A stretch of DNA of 64,000 nucleotides, from positions 124,001-188,000 of the forward strand of contig CACWHY010000001.1 in NCBI GenBank assembly GCA_902760805.1, written 5' to 3'. The translations under genes and the position numbers were made by a program. Positions 16,198 through 28,113 of the stretch are shown one piece after another; position 1 is the first letter of the stretch, and each line of letters begins with the position of its first letter. The notes beneath the pieces were generated by a model that was not told the origin of the DNA, did not search any database, and saw only the letters and a list, made by a program, of their open reading frames with translations. Source of the DNA: Ruminococcus flavefaciens (GTDB lineage Bacteria > Bacillota > Clostridia > Oscillospirales > Ruminococcaceae).

Positions 16198-17103
16198 TTA
16201 CTTATTCTCGAAGTATTCCACAAAGGGAACAGCCTCGTCAGTTGACATAACGTATGAGTAGTAGACCAGGATATTTGATGCGTCTGTGGAGTCGATGATC
16301 CTGTCGTGGTCAGTGTCTGCGGCAAAGCGTCCACGGTCGTCAAGAGTGCTCTCTCCGCCGGTCTGCAATGCAGCGTATTCTGCAAGAACATCGGAAGCAT
16401 CGGTAGAATCCACGAAGTCGTCACCGTTAACGTCGCCTTCGATGCCGCTGATACGGATCGTCATATCCTTAACGATGGGAGTGCGGATACTGGAGGATCC
16501 GTCGTCAAGGATCAGGCCGGCGTCACAAACACGCTGATCCGGGTAGTCCTCAGGCTCAGTGAGGAAGTGGATCGTGTAGTAGCCCCAAGTGAGCTCCTTG
16601 CTGATATTTGCAGTGAAATGGGTGAGCTCATACTGATCGGTGGGGTCACAGTAGGGGACAAAAGGCTTTCTGACCAGGCCGGTCTTTACAGAGCAGGCCA
16701 TGGTATTGAGCTCCTCATCGTGGGAAATCTCAAAGCCGTATTCATTGTTGTCGATAACACCGTTTTTGACAAAGGAGTAAGCAAACGGCTCAGTATTTGT
16801 GGAGTAGTCATAGATATCCTTCAGCTTGATAAGCTGTTCTGAACTTTTCCACTTAGGGCCTAACCACCAAGCCTGTTTGGAGGTCTCAAGTACATAGACG
16901 CTGATCTGCATATCAAGGCCTTCGTCGGGAATATCATAGTTGTAGACAACTGTGTCCCCTGTGGCTGGATCAACATTTGCGTCGATAGGCTTGAAATAGT
17001 AGGTGGGAGCATAATCCTTTGCTGGATCTGCGCTTGCTGTGAGCGGTGCGGCAGTAAGTACAGCAAGAATAGCTGCTGCCATTGTTGCGATAGTTCTTTT
17101 CAT
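16198..17103 (-). CDS. Secreted dockerin protein of unknown function
   Basis: A 301-residue protein with a signal peptide (about 1-25, ending ASA), an unrecognised domain of about 195 residues rich in aromatic and beta-forming residues, and a C-terminal dockerin (about 225-290). The dockerin repeats GDVNGDDFVDSTDASDVLAE and DTDHDRIIDSTDASNILVYY are nearly identical, of a type different from the other dockerins here. The mature N-terminal domain has no catalytic motif that I recognise; it could be a binding module or a new enzyme. The ATG follows AAAGGAAA. Confidence 0.8.
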   Translation of the reverse strand: MKRTIATMAAAILAVLTAAPLTASADPAKDYAPTYYFKPIDANVDPATGDTVVYNYDIPDEGLDMQISVYVLETSKQAWWLGPKWKSSEQLIKLKDIYDYSTNTEPFAYSFVKNGVIDNNEYGFEISHDEELNTMACSVKTGLVRKPFVPYCDPTDQYELTHFTANISKELTWGYYTIHFLTEPEDYPDQRVCDAGLILDDGSSSIRTPIVKDMTIRISGIEGDVNGDDFVDSTDASDVLAEYAALQTGGESTLDDRGRFAADTDHDRIIDSTDASNILVYYSYVMSTDEAVPFVEYFENK

Positions 17104-17137
17104 AGCATTTCCTTTCTGGGGAGTGTCCTGTAATACT

Positions 17138-17166
17138 ATTATATCATTTTCTCAAACCCGTGTCAA
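17138..17166 (-). promoter_or_regulatory. Promoter of the 301-aa dockerin protein
   Basis: Minus strand TTGACA (17166-17161), 17-bp spacer, TATAAT (17143-17138). Confidence 0.88.
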
Positions 17167-17175
17167 ACAAAAATT

Positions 17176-17219
17176 TGCGGAAAAACTTGGCTCAGGGCTT
17201 CTGTTTTTTCAGCCCTGAC
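17176..17219 (-). terminator. Probable terminator of cca-pflA
   Basis: CAGGGCT and AGCCCTG arms (17193-17199 with 17211-17217) overlap the end of pflA, with a T-rich run downstream on the minus strand (about 17181-17185). Confidence 0.4.
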
Positions 17220-17938
17220 CTGATACCCTTCATGATAATATCACGGGCACGGATCGCCTCATCCTTGGAAAGGGGAGGGGTTCCTTCAAGCGGGTAGTCC
17301 AGCCCAAGCTGCTGGTACTTGATCTTTCCCATATCGTGATAGGGGAGCACGTCCAGAGCCTTTAGGGTATTTAGGGTCGAGAGGAATTCTCCCAGCTTCG
17401 TTAGCTCCTCCGGATCGTCAGTGATCCCGGGCACCACAACGTGGCGGATCCAAAGAGGTATCCCAAGGGAGCTGACATGCTGTGCAAAGTCCAGGATATG
17501 GCTGTTTGAAAGGCCTGTCAGCTCCTTGTGAGCCACGGGGTCGATGTGCTTAATGTCCAGCATCACCAGATCTGTGGAGCTGAGCACCTGGTCGATCTTT
17601 TCGGCGGTGGAGCTTCCCCAGACCCCAGCTGAGGTGTCAAGACAGGTATGTATGCCCTTGGCCTTGGCCTTGGAGAAAAGCTCTGCCAGAAATCCCGGCT
17701 GAGCAAGAGGCTCGCCGCCGGTGGCAGTGATACCGCCCGATCTTAGGAACTCCTTGTAGGAGTCGTATTCCGCCAAAAGTTCCTCTGCGGTGACCTCACG
17801 GCCGCCGGAAAAGTCCCAGGTATCGGGGTTATGGCAGTATTTACATCTCAGCGGACAGCCCTGAAAGAACACTACGAAGCGGACTCCGGGGCCGTCAACG
17901 GTGCCGAAGCTCTCAGTTGAATGGATCCTTCCGGTCAT
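17192..17938 (-). CDS. pflA: Pyruvate formate-lyase activating enzyme
   Basis: A 248-residue radical SAM glycyl-radical-activating enzyme. The [4Fe-4S] motif C28-x3-C32-x2-C35 lies in FQGCPLRCKYCHNPDTWDF, preceded by FGTVDGPGVRFVVF. ITATGGEPLAQP and MLDIKHIDPVAHKELTG are characteristic of PflA. It generates the glycyl radical on pyruvate formate-lyase, which usually sits next door; no pflB is present here. Its ATG overlaps the end of cca by 4 bp, implying translational coupling in a two-gene operon. Confidence 0.93.
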   Translation of the reverse strand: MTGRIHSTESFGTVDGPGVRFVVFFQGCPLRCKYCHNPDTWDFSGGREVTAEELLAEYDSYKEFLRSGGITATGGEPLAQPGFLAELFSKAKAKGIHTCLDTSAGVWGSSTAEKIDQVLSSTDLVMLDIKHIDPVAHKELTGLSNSHILDFAQHVSSLGIPLWIRHVVVPGITDDPEELTKLGEFLSTLNTLKALDVLPYHDMGKIKYQQLGLDYPLEGTPPLSKDEAIRARDIIMKGIRSGLKKQKP

Positions 17939-19251
17939 GTCAAGACCTCCTTTACATAGTGAAGCAGAGCCTCCCGGTCGTTGGGGAGCTCATCGTCGAT
18001 CACCTTGTCCAGCAGTATGGACAGGGTCTGTCCGACGGCTTTCCCGGAGAGCCCTGCTGCGGTCAGGTGGCTGCCATTCACAGCCAGCCCCTTCAGATCG
18101 ATGCAGGCGCCCTCAGTTATGAGCTGCCTTGCGGTCTGGCCAAGGCGGTCGAAGCCCGGGTTCTCTGCTAAGACGAACTCATTTTTTGCGGAATTATCCG
18201 CCTTTTTGACCTCCATGAGCAGCAGGAGCTCCTCCAGACCAAGCTCTGCAAGGAGCCGCTTTAGCTGGGGAAGAGTGCGGATCTTGTCGCTGTGATGAGC
18301 GATGAGCCGGCAGGTCTGATCTATGGTGGCGTTGTCGTAGCCGAAGCGCCCCATGATCTTTCTGGCCATGTCAGCGCTGAGAGGAGCGTGTCCCTTGAAA
18401 TGTCCCTCGCCGGAGCTGTCCATGGTGAACATGGGCGGCTTGCCGATGTCGTGGAAGAACATGGTCCTTCGCAGAAGAAGGCTCTCAGGCGCCTCCACGC
18501 TCCGGACGATGTGCTCATAAACGTTGTAGCGGTGGTAGCGGCTGTGCTGATCAAAATCGAAACATGGGCGGAATTCCGGGATTACCGTACCGATCATCTC
18601 ACGGTATTCCAGCAGGACGGCTGTGGAGGATCTCCCCATGATCAGCCTATCCAGCTCTTCCCGAAGGCGCTGGGGGGACACCAGGTCAAGCCTTGTGCGG
18701 AGCTCCAGCAGTGCAGAGCGTGTCTCAGGCTCAATGGTGAAGCCCAGCTGCGAGGCAAATCGAACGGCCCTCATTATGCGGAGAGCGTCCTCAGTGAAGC
18801 GGCGCCGTGGCTGTCCTACGCAGCGAATGATCTTTTGCTGAATGTCTGAAACTCCGCCAAATGGGTCTATGATGTCTCCTCTAAGATCCATGGCAACAGC
18901 GTTCATGGTGAAATCTCTTCGAGCAAGATCCATCTCCAGATCATCGGTGAAAACAACGCTGTCAGGCCGCCGTGAGTCGGAATAGCTGCCGTCGATCCGG
19001 AAGGTGGTGATCTCGGCGGGAGCGCCGTCCAGAGTAACAGTAACGGTGCCGTGAGTTATCCCAGTAGGCACAGGTGACAGGTCTGCCAGAAGCTCCATGA
19101 CCTGCTCAGGACGTGCACTTGTGGTGATGTCCAGGTCGTGGATATTTTTGCCAAGAAGCCCGTCCCGGACACAGCCTCCCACAAGATAGGCCTTGTGGCC
19201 GGCATTTTCCAAACGGGAAAGAAGCTCTCTGCATGGCTGAGAGATGAACAT
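17935..19251 (-). CDS. cca: CCA tRNA nucleotidyltransferase with HD domain
   Basis: A 438-residue class II nucleotidyltransferase. The head domain has YLVGGCVRDGLLGK and the metal-binding DLDITT (about residues 22-43). GDIIDPFGG, the RIMRAVRFASQLGF motif and the template-recognition region follow. A C-terminal HD domain (about 250-360, FFHDIGKP ... HAPLSADMA) is present. It adds or repairs the 3' CCA end of tRNAs. AAGGAGGGTGG precedes the ATG. It is the first gene of a two-gene unit with pflA. Confidence 0.95.
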   Translation of the reverse strand: MFISQPCRELLSRLENAGHKAYLVGGCVRDGLLGKNIHDLDITTSARPEQVMELLADLSPVPTGITHGTVTVTLDGAPAEITTFRIDGSYSDSRRPDSVVFTDDLEMDLARRDFTMNAVAMDLRGDIIDPFGGVSDIQQKIIRCVGQPRRRFTEDALRIMRAVRFASQLGFTIEPETRSALLELRTRLDLVSPQRLREELDRLIMGRSSTAVLLEYREMIGTVIPEFRPCFDFDQHSRYHRYNVYEHIVRSVEAPESLLLRRTMFFHDIGKPPMFTMDSSGEGHFKGHAPLSADMARKIMGRFGYDNATIDQTCRLIAHHSDKIRTLPQLKRLLAELGLEELLLLMEVKKADNSAKNEFVLAENPGFDRLGQTARQLITEGACIDLKGLAVNGSHLTAAGLSGKAVGQTLSILLDKVIDDELPNDREALLHYVKEVLT

Positions 19252-19287
19252 GATACCACCCTCCTTTCGAATGATCTTTACAAATCT

Positions 19288-19316
19288 ATTATACTATGAA
19301 TGAGGAGAAAATTCAA
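19288..19316 (-). promoter_or_regulatory. Promoter of cca-pflA
   Basis: Minus strand TTGAAT (19316-19311), 17-bp spacer, TATAAT (19293-19288). Confidence 0.78.
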
Positions 19317-19376
19317 TGCCAAAACTATGAACGTGATCTGGTTTAACTATTTAATTGAAAAACGATGTATTTTTTC

Positions 19377-19405
19377 TTGACAAAACGGGCTCAATATGCT
19401 ATAAT
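19377..19405 (+). promoter_or_regulatory. Distal promoter of the V-ATPase operon
   Basis: TTGACA (19377-19382), 17-bp spacer, TATAAT (19400-19405). The transcript would carry a small CAGGAT-AAA-ATCCTG hairpin and a GAGCT/AGCTC hairpin before the second promoter. Confidence 0.8.
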
Positions 19406-19514
19406 TACTTTATCAGGATAAAATCCTGGCGTGGGAGCTGTCTGTAGGGATAGCTCTCTTTCTGTTATATCGGCAAAATAAATGAACTTTGGTCATTTTT
19501 CTTTCTGGAAGCTA

Positions 19515-19543
19515 TTGACAAGCCTTACTTGCTGTGGTATAAT
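19515..19543 (+). promoter_or_regulatory. Proximal promoter of the V-ATPase operon
   Basis: TTGACA (19515-19520), 17-bp spacer, TATAAT (19538-19543), about 45 bp before the first gene. Confidence 0.85.
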
Positions 19544-19555
19544 GGTAAGAGCAAC

Positions 19556-19568
19556 TGACCAATGGTCA
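19556..19568 (+). promoter_or_regulatory. Palindrome TGACCAATGGTCA at the operon start
   Basis: A perfect 6-1-6 palindrome located about 6 nt downstream of the expected transcription start of the proximal promoter. Half of it, TTTGGTCATTTT, also occurs at about 19490-19501. It is a candidate repressor operator. Confidence 0.35.
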
Positions 19569-19587
19569 TTTCACAAAGGAGGTTACT

Positions 19588-19899
19588 ATGGCATCTGAAA
19601 CAGTCAAAAAGATCCTCGAAGCTGAGGCCAGCTCTGAGCGGCGCAATGCTGAGGCTCGCCAGAAAAGCGAGGAGATCGTCAGCGATGCTCAGAGAAAGGC
19701 GGCTATCGCTGTTCAGAAGCGGCTTTCCGACGCAAATGCTGAGGCGGCTGGACTGAGAGAGGAAGTCAGAAAAAAGGCTGCGGAGCATTCCGCTGCTGCT
19801 GAGAAGGAGTGTCAGACGACCCTTGATGAGATCCGCAAAAGGGCCAAGGACAATTCCGAGAAAGCGATAAAGGCCATTATCGACGGCTTTTTTGCCTAG
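19588..19899 (+). CDS. ntpF: V-type ATPase peripheral stalk subunit (G/H type)
   Basis: A 103-residue, almost wholly helical, Ala/Glu/Lys/Arg-rich protein predicted to form a coiled coil throughout (EAEASSERRNAEARQKSEEI). It matches the small stalk subunit that pairs with subunit E in bacterial/archaeal V-ATPases (E. hirae NtpF, archaeal AhaH). Sequence alone is weak evidence, but it occupies the first place of an operon ordered exactly as E. hirae ntpFIKECGABD. AAAGGAGG precedes the ATG. Confidence 0.85.
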   Translation: MASETVKKILEAEASSERRNAEARQKSEEIVSDAQRKAAIAVQKRLSDANAEAAGLREEVRKKAAEHSAAAEKECQTTLDEIRKRAKDNSEKAIKAIIDGFFA

Positions 19900-19919
19900 T
19901 TAGGAGTGTGATGTGAAAC

Positions 19920-22362
<2,443 letters not shown>

Positions 22363-22380
22363 CCATAAGGAGGTTATACC

Positions 22381-22983
22381 ATGGCCGGTATAGATGAGAT
22401 GATCAACATGATCGATCAGCAGCAGAAGAAAACCAGCGAGTCCATTATCACAGCGGCTGAGAAAAGAGCCAGAACGATCATTGCTGAGGGAATGGATAAG
22501 GCTGAGAAGGCTTATGCTGATCACATTAAAACGGCAAAGGTACAGGCTCAGCGTGAGCTGGAGAACTCCTGCTCCTTCGCCGATGCCGAGATGAAGAGAA
22601 GGATCCTGGCCTGCAAGGTGGAGTGCGTTGACAAGGTCGTCGAAGACACCGTTGCAAGGCTCCATGACCTTCCTGACAAGGAGTATTTTGAGCTGGTGGA
22701 AAGACTGGTGCTGCGCTCTCTCAGAGAGGGCGAGGGCGTCATCTCGATGTGCAGCCGTGACCTTGAAAGGCTCCCTGAGGGCTTCGGCAAGAGGCTCTCT
22801 GAGGCCGCCGCAAAGAAAAACGGCACCGTTAAGATCTCCCCTGAGCCGGCACAGATCGAGGACGGCTTTATCCTGACCTACGGCTTGATCTCGGAGAATT
22901 GCAGCTTTCGTGCGATCACAGAGTCTGAGCGTGAGGGCGTAAGGGATACAGCTGCAAGAGCATTGTTCGGGCAGGTGAGCTAA
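22381..22983 (+). CDS. ntpE: V-type ATPase subunit E (peripheral stalk)
   Basis: A 200-residue protein with a long N-terminal helix (about 1-80, IDQQQKKTSESIITAAEKRA) and a globular C-terminal domain (GFILTYGLISENCSFRAITE) that clamps the top of A3B3. This is the normal length for the family. AAGGAGG precedes the ATG, and its stop abuts the ATG of ntpC. Confidence 0.93.
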   Translation: MAGIDEMINMIDQQQKKTSESIITAAEKRARTIIAEGMDKAEKAYADHIKTAKVQAQRELENSCSFADAEMKRRILACKVECVDKVVEDTVARLHDLPDKEYFELVERLVLRSLREGEGVISMCSRDLERLPEGFGKRLSEAAAKKNGTVKISPEPAQIEDGFILTYGLISENCSFRAITESEREGVRDTAARALFGQVS

Positions 22984-23928
22984 ATGGGCGGAACAAAATA
23001 CGCAAACGCCGTTGCAGCAGTCAAGGCGATGGAGAACTTCCTTCTGACAAGAAGCGACCTGGATCAGCTCATCTCAGCTGCAACTGCGGCGGAAATGGAG
23101 TCTCTGATCAGCGCCCGGCGTTGCTCCGGAAATGAGGAGCTGACCCTTGAGGGCGTGTGGGAGATGATCCGTGGCTACGCTCCTGACTGTGTGGAGCTTA
23201 AGATCCTGCTTTACAAAAACGATTTCCACGATCTGAAGGCCGTGCTGAAATCCATGCTCTCGGGACATGACCCGAAGAGCTGCTGCATTAGGCCGACTAA
23301 TTTGGATCTTGATCTGCTGGTGAAGGCGTTTTCCTCCAAGGAATTCGACCTTTTGCCGGACTATATCAGCTCCACCGCTGAACAGGCCTATGAGCTGATC
23401 ACACGAACTCTTGACGGACAGCTCGCCGACTCGCTTATCGACAGTGCCTGCATGAGCGCCATGCAAAAGGCGGCAGAGGAGTCGGGCAGCAGCTTCATGG
23501 TGAACTACGCAAGGCTTATCACCGCCTGCGCCGACATCAAGACTGCCTATCGCTGTGCAAAGATGAAAAAGCAGCGCAGCTTCCTGGAGACTGCTGTCTG
23601 CGGAAGCCCCGAGCTTGACAAGGAGTCCCTTATAAGAGCAGCCCTTGGCGGACCGGACAGCGTTCTTGCTTTACTGGAGACTACCTCCTTTGACGAGGGC
23701 GGAAAACTGCTGAGTCAGTCTCCGGCGGCCTTTGAGAAATGGTGCGACGACATGATCATGGAGCTTGCACAGACCGCCCGGATGCAGGCCTTCGGAGCCG
23801 AGCCTCTTGCTGCGTACTATCTTGCGGCTGAGGCGGAGCTGAAAAACCTGCGCATGATAAGAGTCTGCCGGGAATCCGGCACAGACCGGGAAACTATCAC
23901 GGAAAGGATGAGAAAGCTCTATGTCTGA
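22984..23928 (+). CDS. ntpC: V-type ATPase subunit C (central rotor socket, d-like)
   Basis: A 314-residue all-helical protein of the V-ATPase subunit C/AC39 family. It begins YANAVAAVKAMENFLLTRSD, and AEAELKNLRMIRVCRESG near the C-terminus is the conserved motif of the third helical layer. It couples the central shaft to the K ring. It directly follows ntpE with no gap and overlaps subunit F by 8 bp. Confidence 0.92.
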   Translation: MGGTKYANAVAAVKAMENFLLTRSDLDQLISAATAAEMESLISARRCSGNEELTLEGVWEMIRGYAPDCVELKILLYKNDFHDLKAVLKSMLSGHDPKSCCIRPTNLDLDLLVKAFSSKEFDLLPDYISSTAEQAYELITRTLDGQLADSLIDSACMSAMQKAAEESGSSFMVNYARLITACADIKTAYRCAKMKKQRSFLETAVCGSPELDKESLIRAALGGPDSVLALLETTSFDEGGKLLSQSPAAFEKWCDDMIMELAQTARMQAFGAEPLAAYYLAAEAELKNLRMIRVCRESGTDRETITERMRKLYV

Positions 23929-24241
23929 ACTGTACAAGGCAGCCGTTATCGGTGATACAGCCAGCGTGTCCGGCTTTGCGGCACTGGGGCTCTCTGTGTT
24001 CTGCGAGACCGCTCCCGAGCGCATAACGAAGCTCATTGGCCGTCTTGCAGCGAGCAACTGTGCCGTTATCTATATCACCGAGCCAGCCGCAGCGCTGGTC
24101 AGTGACACTATCAAAAAATACCGGAGCAGCAGGCTTCCGGCCATCGTTCTTATCCCCGCAGTTGAGGGCAATACAGGCGACGGCATGAGGGCTCTCCACG
24201 AGACCGTTGAGAAGGCCGTGGGCTCTGACATACTGAACTAA
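23921..24241 (+). CDS. ntpG: V-type ATPase subunit F
   Basis: A 106-residue Rossmann-like protein (YKAAVIGDTASVSGFAALGL ... AVIYITEPAAA ... LPAIVLIPAVEGNTGDGM). The GD near the N-terminus and the PAI-IP strand are typical of V-ATPase subunit F, part of the central shaft with D. It overlaps ntpC. Confidence 0.92.
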   Translation: MSELYKAAVIGDTASVSGFAALGLSVFCETAPERITKLIGRLAASNCAVIYITEPAAALVSDTIKKYRSSRLPAIVLIPAVEGNTGDGMRALHETVEKAVGSDILN

Positions 24242-24265
24242 ACCTTTTGGAAAGGAGCTTAGATC

Positions 24266-26035
24266 TTGAGCAGCATTGGAAATATAGTAAAGATCTCCGG
24301 ACCCCTTGTAGTTGCTGAGGGCATGAGGGACTCGAATATGTTCGACGTAGTTCGTGTCAGCGACAAGCGCCTTATCGGAGAGATCATCGAGATGCACGGT
24401 GACCGTGCGTCCATACAGGTCTATGAGGAGACAGCCGGACTTGGTACAGGCCAATCGGTGGAGTCCACCGGCGAGCCCATGAGCGCTGAGCTTGGCCCCG
24501 GGCTCATCGGCAGTATTTACGACGGTATCCAGCGTCCTCTGGACGACATCAGAAGGATCTGCGGAAATAACCTTGCTAGGGGCGTTGAGGTGCCTTCTCT
24601 TAAAAGAGAGAAGAAGTGGAGCTTCACTCCCACAGTGAAGGCCGGGGATAAGGTGGAGGCTGGTGATGTCTTCGGAACAGTTCCCGAGACAGACATCGTG
24701 CTCCACAAGATCATGGTGCCAAACGGAGTTTCCGGAACAGTAAAGTCCATCAAAGAGGGCGAGTTTTCTGTTGACGAGACAGTGTGCGTCATCGAGACTG
24801 AAAACGGCCAGCGTGAGCTGACTATGGCTCAGAAGTGGCCGGTCCGCAGAGGAAGACCCTACAAGAAGAAGCTCTCTCCCAATATGCCCCTGGTAACAGG
24901 CCAGCGTGTAGTAGACTGCCTCTTCCCGATCGCAAAGGGCGGTGTCGCAGCGATCCCGGGACCTTTCGGAAGCGGAAAGACTGTAACTCAGCACCAGCTG
25001 GCAAAGTGGGCTGAGGCCGACATCATCGTGTATATCGGCTGCGGCGAGCGTGGAAACGAGATGACTGATGTTCTCAACGAATTCCCTGAGCTGATCGACC
25101 CCAAGACCGGCAAGTCACTCATGGAGCGCACAGTGCTCATCGCAAACACCTCTGATATGCCTGTTGCAGCCCGTGAGGCCAGCGTTTACACAGGTATCAC
25201 GATCGCCGAATACTACCGAGATATGGGCTATTCTGTGGCTCTTATGGCGGACTCTACATCACGCTGGGCCGAGGCTCTCCGTGAGATGAGCGGACGTCTT
25301 GAGGAAATGCCCGGTGACGAGGGCTACCCCGCTTACCTGGGAAGCCGTCTTGCTCAGTTCTATGAGCGTGCCGGAAGAGTAGTCTCCTGCGGCAAGGAAG
25401 GCCGTGAGGGCGCTCTCTCGGTTATCGGAGCAGTTTCGCCTCCCGGAGGAGACATCTCCGAGCCTGTTTCCCAGGCAACTCTCCGTATCGTGAAGGTTTT
25501 CTGGGGACTGGACTCAAATCTTGCCTACCAGCGCCACTTCCCGGCAATAAACTGGCTGACCAGCTACTCACTTTACGCAGATTCCCTGGCAGAATGGTAC
25601 AACAATAACGTTTCAGCTGACTGGATGAAGTACCGCAGCAGGTTCATGCAGATCCTCCATGACGAGGCTGAGCTGAAAGAGATCGTAAAGCTGATCGGTA
25701 TGGACGCACTCTCCGCAGGCGACCGTCTGAAAATGGAGACCGCACGCTCTATCCGTGAGGACTTCCTCCACCAGCTGGCCTTCCATGAGGTTGACACTTA
25801 CACCAGCCTAAAAAAGCAGCTTTACATGATGAAGCTGATCTTGGGATTCAATGACGAGGCTGCAAATGCGATCGAAAAGGGCGCCGACATCGAGGCTGTT
25901 GCTGAGCTGCCTGTAAGAGAGAAGATCGGCCGTTTCAAGTATGTTGAGGAAAACAGGACCGATGAGGAGTTCGGTCATATCAGGACAGAGATCTCTGCCG
26001 AGCTCGCTGAGCTTCTGAATAAGGAGGAAGACTGA
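24266..26035 (+). CDS. ntpA: V-type ATPase catalytic subunit A
   Basis: A 589-residue catalytic subunit. The N-terminal beta barrel is followed by the bulge domain specific to A subunits (about 110-185) and the Walker A motif GPFGSGKT at residues 232-239. [16 protein letters not shown] holds the catalytic Glu, and [20 protein letters not shown] the Walker B region. Translation starts at TTG (24266) with AAAGGAGC about 7 nt upstream; no closer ATG or GTG fits the conserved N-terminus [14 protein letters not shown]. Confidence 0.97.
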   Translation: MSSIGNIVKISGPLVVAEGMRDSNMFDVVRVSDKRLIGEIIEMHGDRASIQVYEETAGLGTGQSVESTGEPMSAELGPGLIGSIYDGIQRPLDDIRRICGNNLARGVEVPSLKREKKWSFTPTVKAGDKVEAGDVFGTVPETDIVLHKIMVPNGVSGTVKSIKEGEFSVDETVCVIETENGQRELTMAQKWPVRRGRPYKKKLSPNMPLVTGQRVVDCLFPIAKGGVAAIPGPFGSGKTVTQHQLAKWAEADIIVYIGCGERGNEMTDVLNEFPELIDPKTGKSLMERTVLIANTSDMPVAAREASVYTGITIAEYYRDMGYSVALMADSTSRWAEALREMSGRLEEMPGDEGYPAYLGSRLAQFYERAGRVVSCGKEGREGALSVIGAVSPPGGDISEPVSQATLRIVKVFWGLDSNLAYQRHFPAINWLTSYSLYADSLAEWYNNNVSADWMKYRSRFMQILHDEAELKEIVKLIGMDALSAGDRLKMETARSIREDFLHQLAFHEVDTYTSLKKQLYMMKLILGFNDEAANAIEKGADIEAVAELPVREKIGRFKYVEENRTDEEFGHIRTEISAELAELLNKEED

Positions 26036-27411
26036 TGCCAAGAGAATACAGGACAATTGAAGAAGCAGCAGGACCTCTGCTGCTGGTCAAGGACGTGGAG
26101 AACGTGACCTACGGCGAGCTGGCTGAGATCAGGCTTGCCAACGGCGAAAAGCGCCGCTGCCGTGTCCTTGAGATCGACGGCACCAACGCTCTGGTGCAGC
26201 TTTTTGAGAACGCTGCCGGTATCAATCTGAAGGACAGCGCAGTTGTTTTCTCCGGCCACCAGATGGAGCTGGGAGTTTCTGAGGATATGCTGGGGCGAGT
26301 TTTCGACGGTCTGGGCAGACCTATCGACGACGGCCCTGAGATCATCCCGGAGATGAGACTGGACGTAAACGGCCTCCCCATGAACCCTGTTGCAAGAAAG
26401 TACCCTCAGGAGTTCATCCAGACCGGTGTTTCGGCTATCGACGGACTTAACACTCTGGTAAGAGGCCAGAAGCTGCCGATCTTCTCCGCCAGTGGTCTGC
26501 CTCATGCACAGCTCGCTGCACAGATCGCACGTCAGGCCAAGGTGCTTGGCGACAACGAGCAGTTCGCCGTTGTTTTCGCAGCAATGGGCATCACCTTCGA
26601 GGAGTCTGAATACTTTGTTCAGAGCTTCAAGGAGACCGGCGCTCTTGACAGAACAGTGCTTTTTGTAAACCTTGCCAACGACTCAGCTATCGAGCGTCTT
26701 GCCACTCCGAAAATGGCTCTGACCGCTGCTGAGTACCTGGCCTTTGAGAAGGGTATGCACGTTCTGGTAATACTCACCGACATCACCAACTACGCCGACG
26801 CTCTCCGTGAGGTATCAGCTGCAAGAAAGGAAGTTCCCGGAAGGCGAGGCTATCCCGGATATATGTACACCGACCTTGCTTCGCTTTATGAGCGTGCAGG
26901 CCGTCAGGACGGCAAGGAGGGCTCGATCACCATGATCCCGATCCTCACCATGCCCGAGGACGACAAGACCCACCCGATCCCAGACCTTACCGGCTACATC
27001 ACTGAGGGGCAGATCATCCTCTCACGTGAGCTCTACAGAAAGGGCATAAATCCGCCGGTGGACGTACTTCCGTCCCTTTCACGTCTGAAGGACAAGGGTA
27101 TCGGCAAGGGCAAGACCCGTGCAGATCACTCCGACACCATGAATCAGCTCTTCTCCGCCTACGCAAGAGGAAAGGATGCAAAGGAGCTCATGGTAGTTCT
27201 GGGCGAGGCCGCACTTACTCCCACCGACCTGATCTACGCTAAATTCGCAGACGAGTTCGAGCGCAGGTACGTTTCTCAGGGGTTCGACAACGACCGCAGC
27301 ATCGAGGAGACTCTCTCCATTGGCTGGGAGCTGCTCCACCTTCTGCCAAGAAGCGAGCTCAGACGTATCCGTGAGGAATACCTGAGCCAGTATTACGACA
27401 CGCAGGACTGA
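26035..27411 (+). CDS. ntpB: V-type ATPase regulatory subunit B
   Basis: A 458-residue non-catalytic nucleotide-binding subunit. It has [20 protein letters not shown] at the N-terminus, no Walker A (the loop reads [18 protein letters not shown]), and the interface arginine region [18 protein letters not shown]-like strands and [13 protein letters not shown] are conserved. The ATG shares one base with the ntpA stop (TGATG), implying coupled translation. Confidence 0.97.
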   Translation: MPREYRTIEEAAGPLLLVKDVENVTYGELAEIRLANGEKRRCRVLEIDGTNALVQLFENAAGINLKDSAVVFSGHQMELGVSEDMLGRVFDGLGRPIDDGPEIIPEMRLDVNGLPMNPVARKYPQEFIQTGVSAIDGLNTLVRGQKLPIFSASGLPHAQLAAQIARQAKVLGDNEQFAVVFAAMGITFEESEYFVQSFKETGALDRTVLFVNLANDSAIERLATPKMALTAAEYLAFEKGMHVLVILTDITNYADALREVSAARKEVPGRRGYPGYMYTDLASLYERAGRQDGKEGSITMIPILTMPEDDKTHPIPDLTGYITEGQIILSRELYRKGINPPVDVLPSLSRLKDKGIGKGKTRADHSDTMNQLFSAYARGKDAKELMVVLGEAALTPTDLIYAKFADEFERRYVSQGFDNDRSIEETLSIGWELLHLLPRSELRRIREEYLSQYYDTQD

Positions 27412-27422
27412 GGTGAGCGCTT

Positions 27423-28073
27423 ATGGCAAGACTTAACGTCAACCCCACAAGAATGGAGCTGAGCAAGCTCAAGAAGAAGCTGGTCTCGGCACAGAGGGGA
27501 CACAAGCTGCTGAAGGATAAGCGTGATGAGCTCATGAGACAGTTCATGGGACTGATCAAGGAGAACAGACAGCTCCGCACAGAGGTGGAGGCTGCGATCT
27601 CAGAGGCAGGAAAATACATGGCCGTTGCAGGCTCTGTCATGCAGAAGGAAGTGCTTGAGACTGCCCTTATGATGCCGAAGCAGGAGGTCGAGCTGGAGGT
27701 AGGGGAGAAGAACGTGATGAGCGTGTATATCCCGGTCTTCAGCCCGAAATTCAAGACCGGCGACAGCAGCGGCGTCTACTCCTATGGTACTGCCTTCACT
27801 TCCACAGACCTGGACGGCGCAGTAAGCGCCCTCAGCGAGGTGTTCCCGAAAATGATCCGCCTTGCAGAGATCGAGAAGGCCTGTCAGCTGATGGCGGACG
27901 AGATCGAGAAGACCCGCCGCCGTGTAAATGCCCTTGAGCACATCATGATCCCCGACTATCAGGAGACCATAAAATTCATCACCATGAAGCTCTCGGAAAA
28001 CGAGCGCAGCACCACGACCTCGCTCATGAAGGTCAAGGACATGGTTTTGAATAAAAATCATAATTTTTCATAA
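27423..28073 (+). CDS. ntpD: V-type ATPase subunit D (central shaft)
   Basis: A 216-residue antiparallel coiled-coil shaft subunit. It has the conserved N-terminal helix VNPTRMELSKLKKKLVSAQR and the C-terminal helix ALEHIMIPDYQETIKFITMK. The start is ATG after GAGGTGAGCGCTT. It is the last gene of the operon; a strong terminator follows. Confidence 0.95.
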   Translation: MARLNVNPTRMELSKLKKKLVSAQRGHKLLKDKRDELMRQFMGLIKENRQLRTEVEAAISEAGKYMAVAGSVMQKEVLETALMMPKQEVELEVGEKNVMSVYIPVFSPKFKTGDSSGVYSYGTAFTSTDLDGAVSALSEVFPKMIRLAEIEKACQLMADEIEKTRRRVNALEHIMIPDYQETIKFITMKLSENERSTTTSLMKVKDMVLNKNHNFS

Positions 28074-28080
28074 AAAGTTT

Positions 28081-28113
28081 GCAGACATCCATTTCGTGAT
28101 GTCTGCTTTTTTC
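28081..28113 (+). terminator. Terminator of the V-ATPase operon
   Basis: Perfect GCAGACATC / GATGTCTGC hairpin (28081-28089, 28098-28106) with T6. Confidence 0.92.

Noticed and set aside
19406-19514. A separate small RNA between the two V-ATPase promoters
   Set aside because: Hairpins are short and no convincing terminator ends the segment; it is more simply the leader of the distal promoter.
23897-24994. 365-codon minus-strand frame across V-ATPase subunits F and A
   Set aside because: It overlaps three conserved V-ATPase genes and encodes nothing recognisable.
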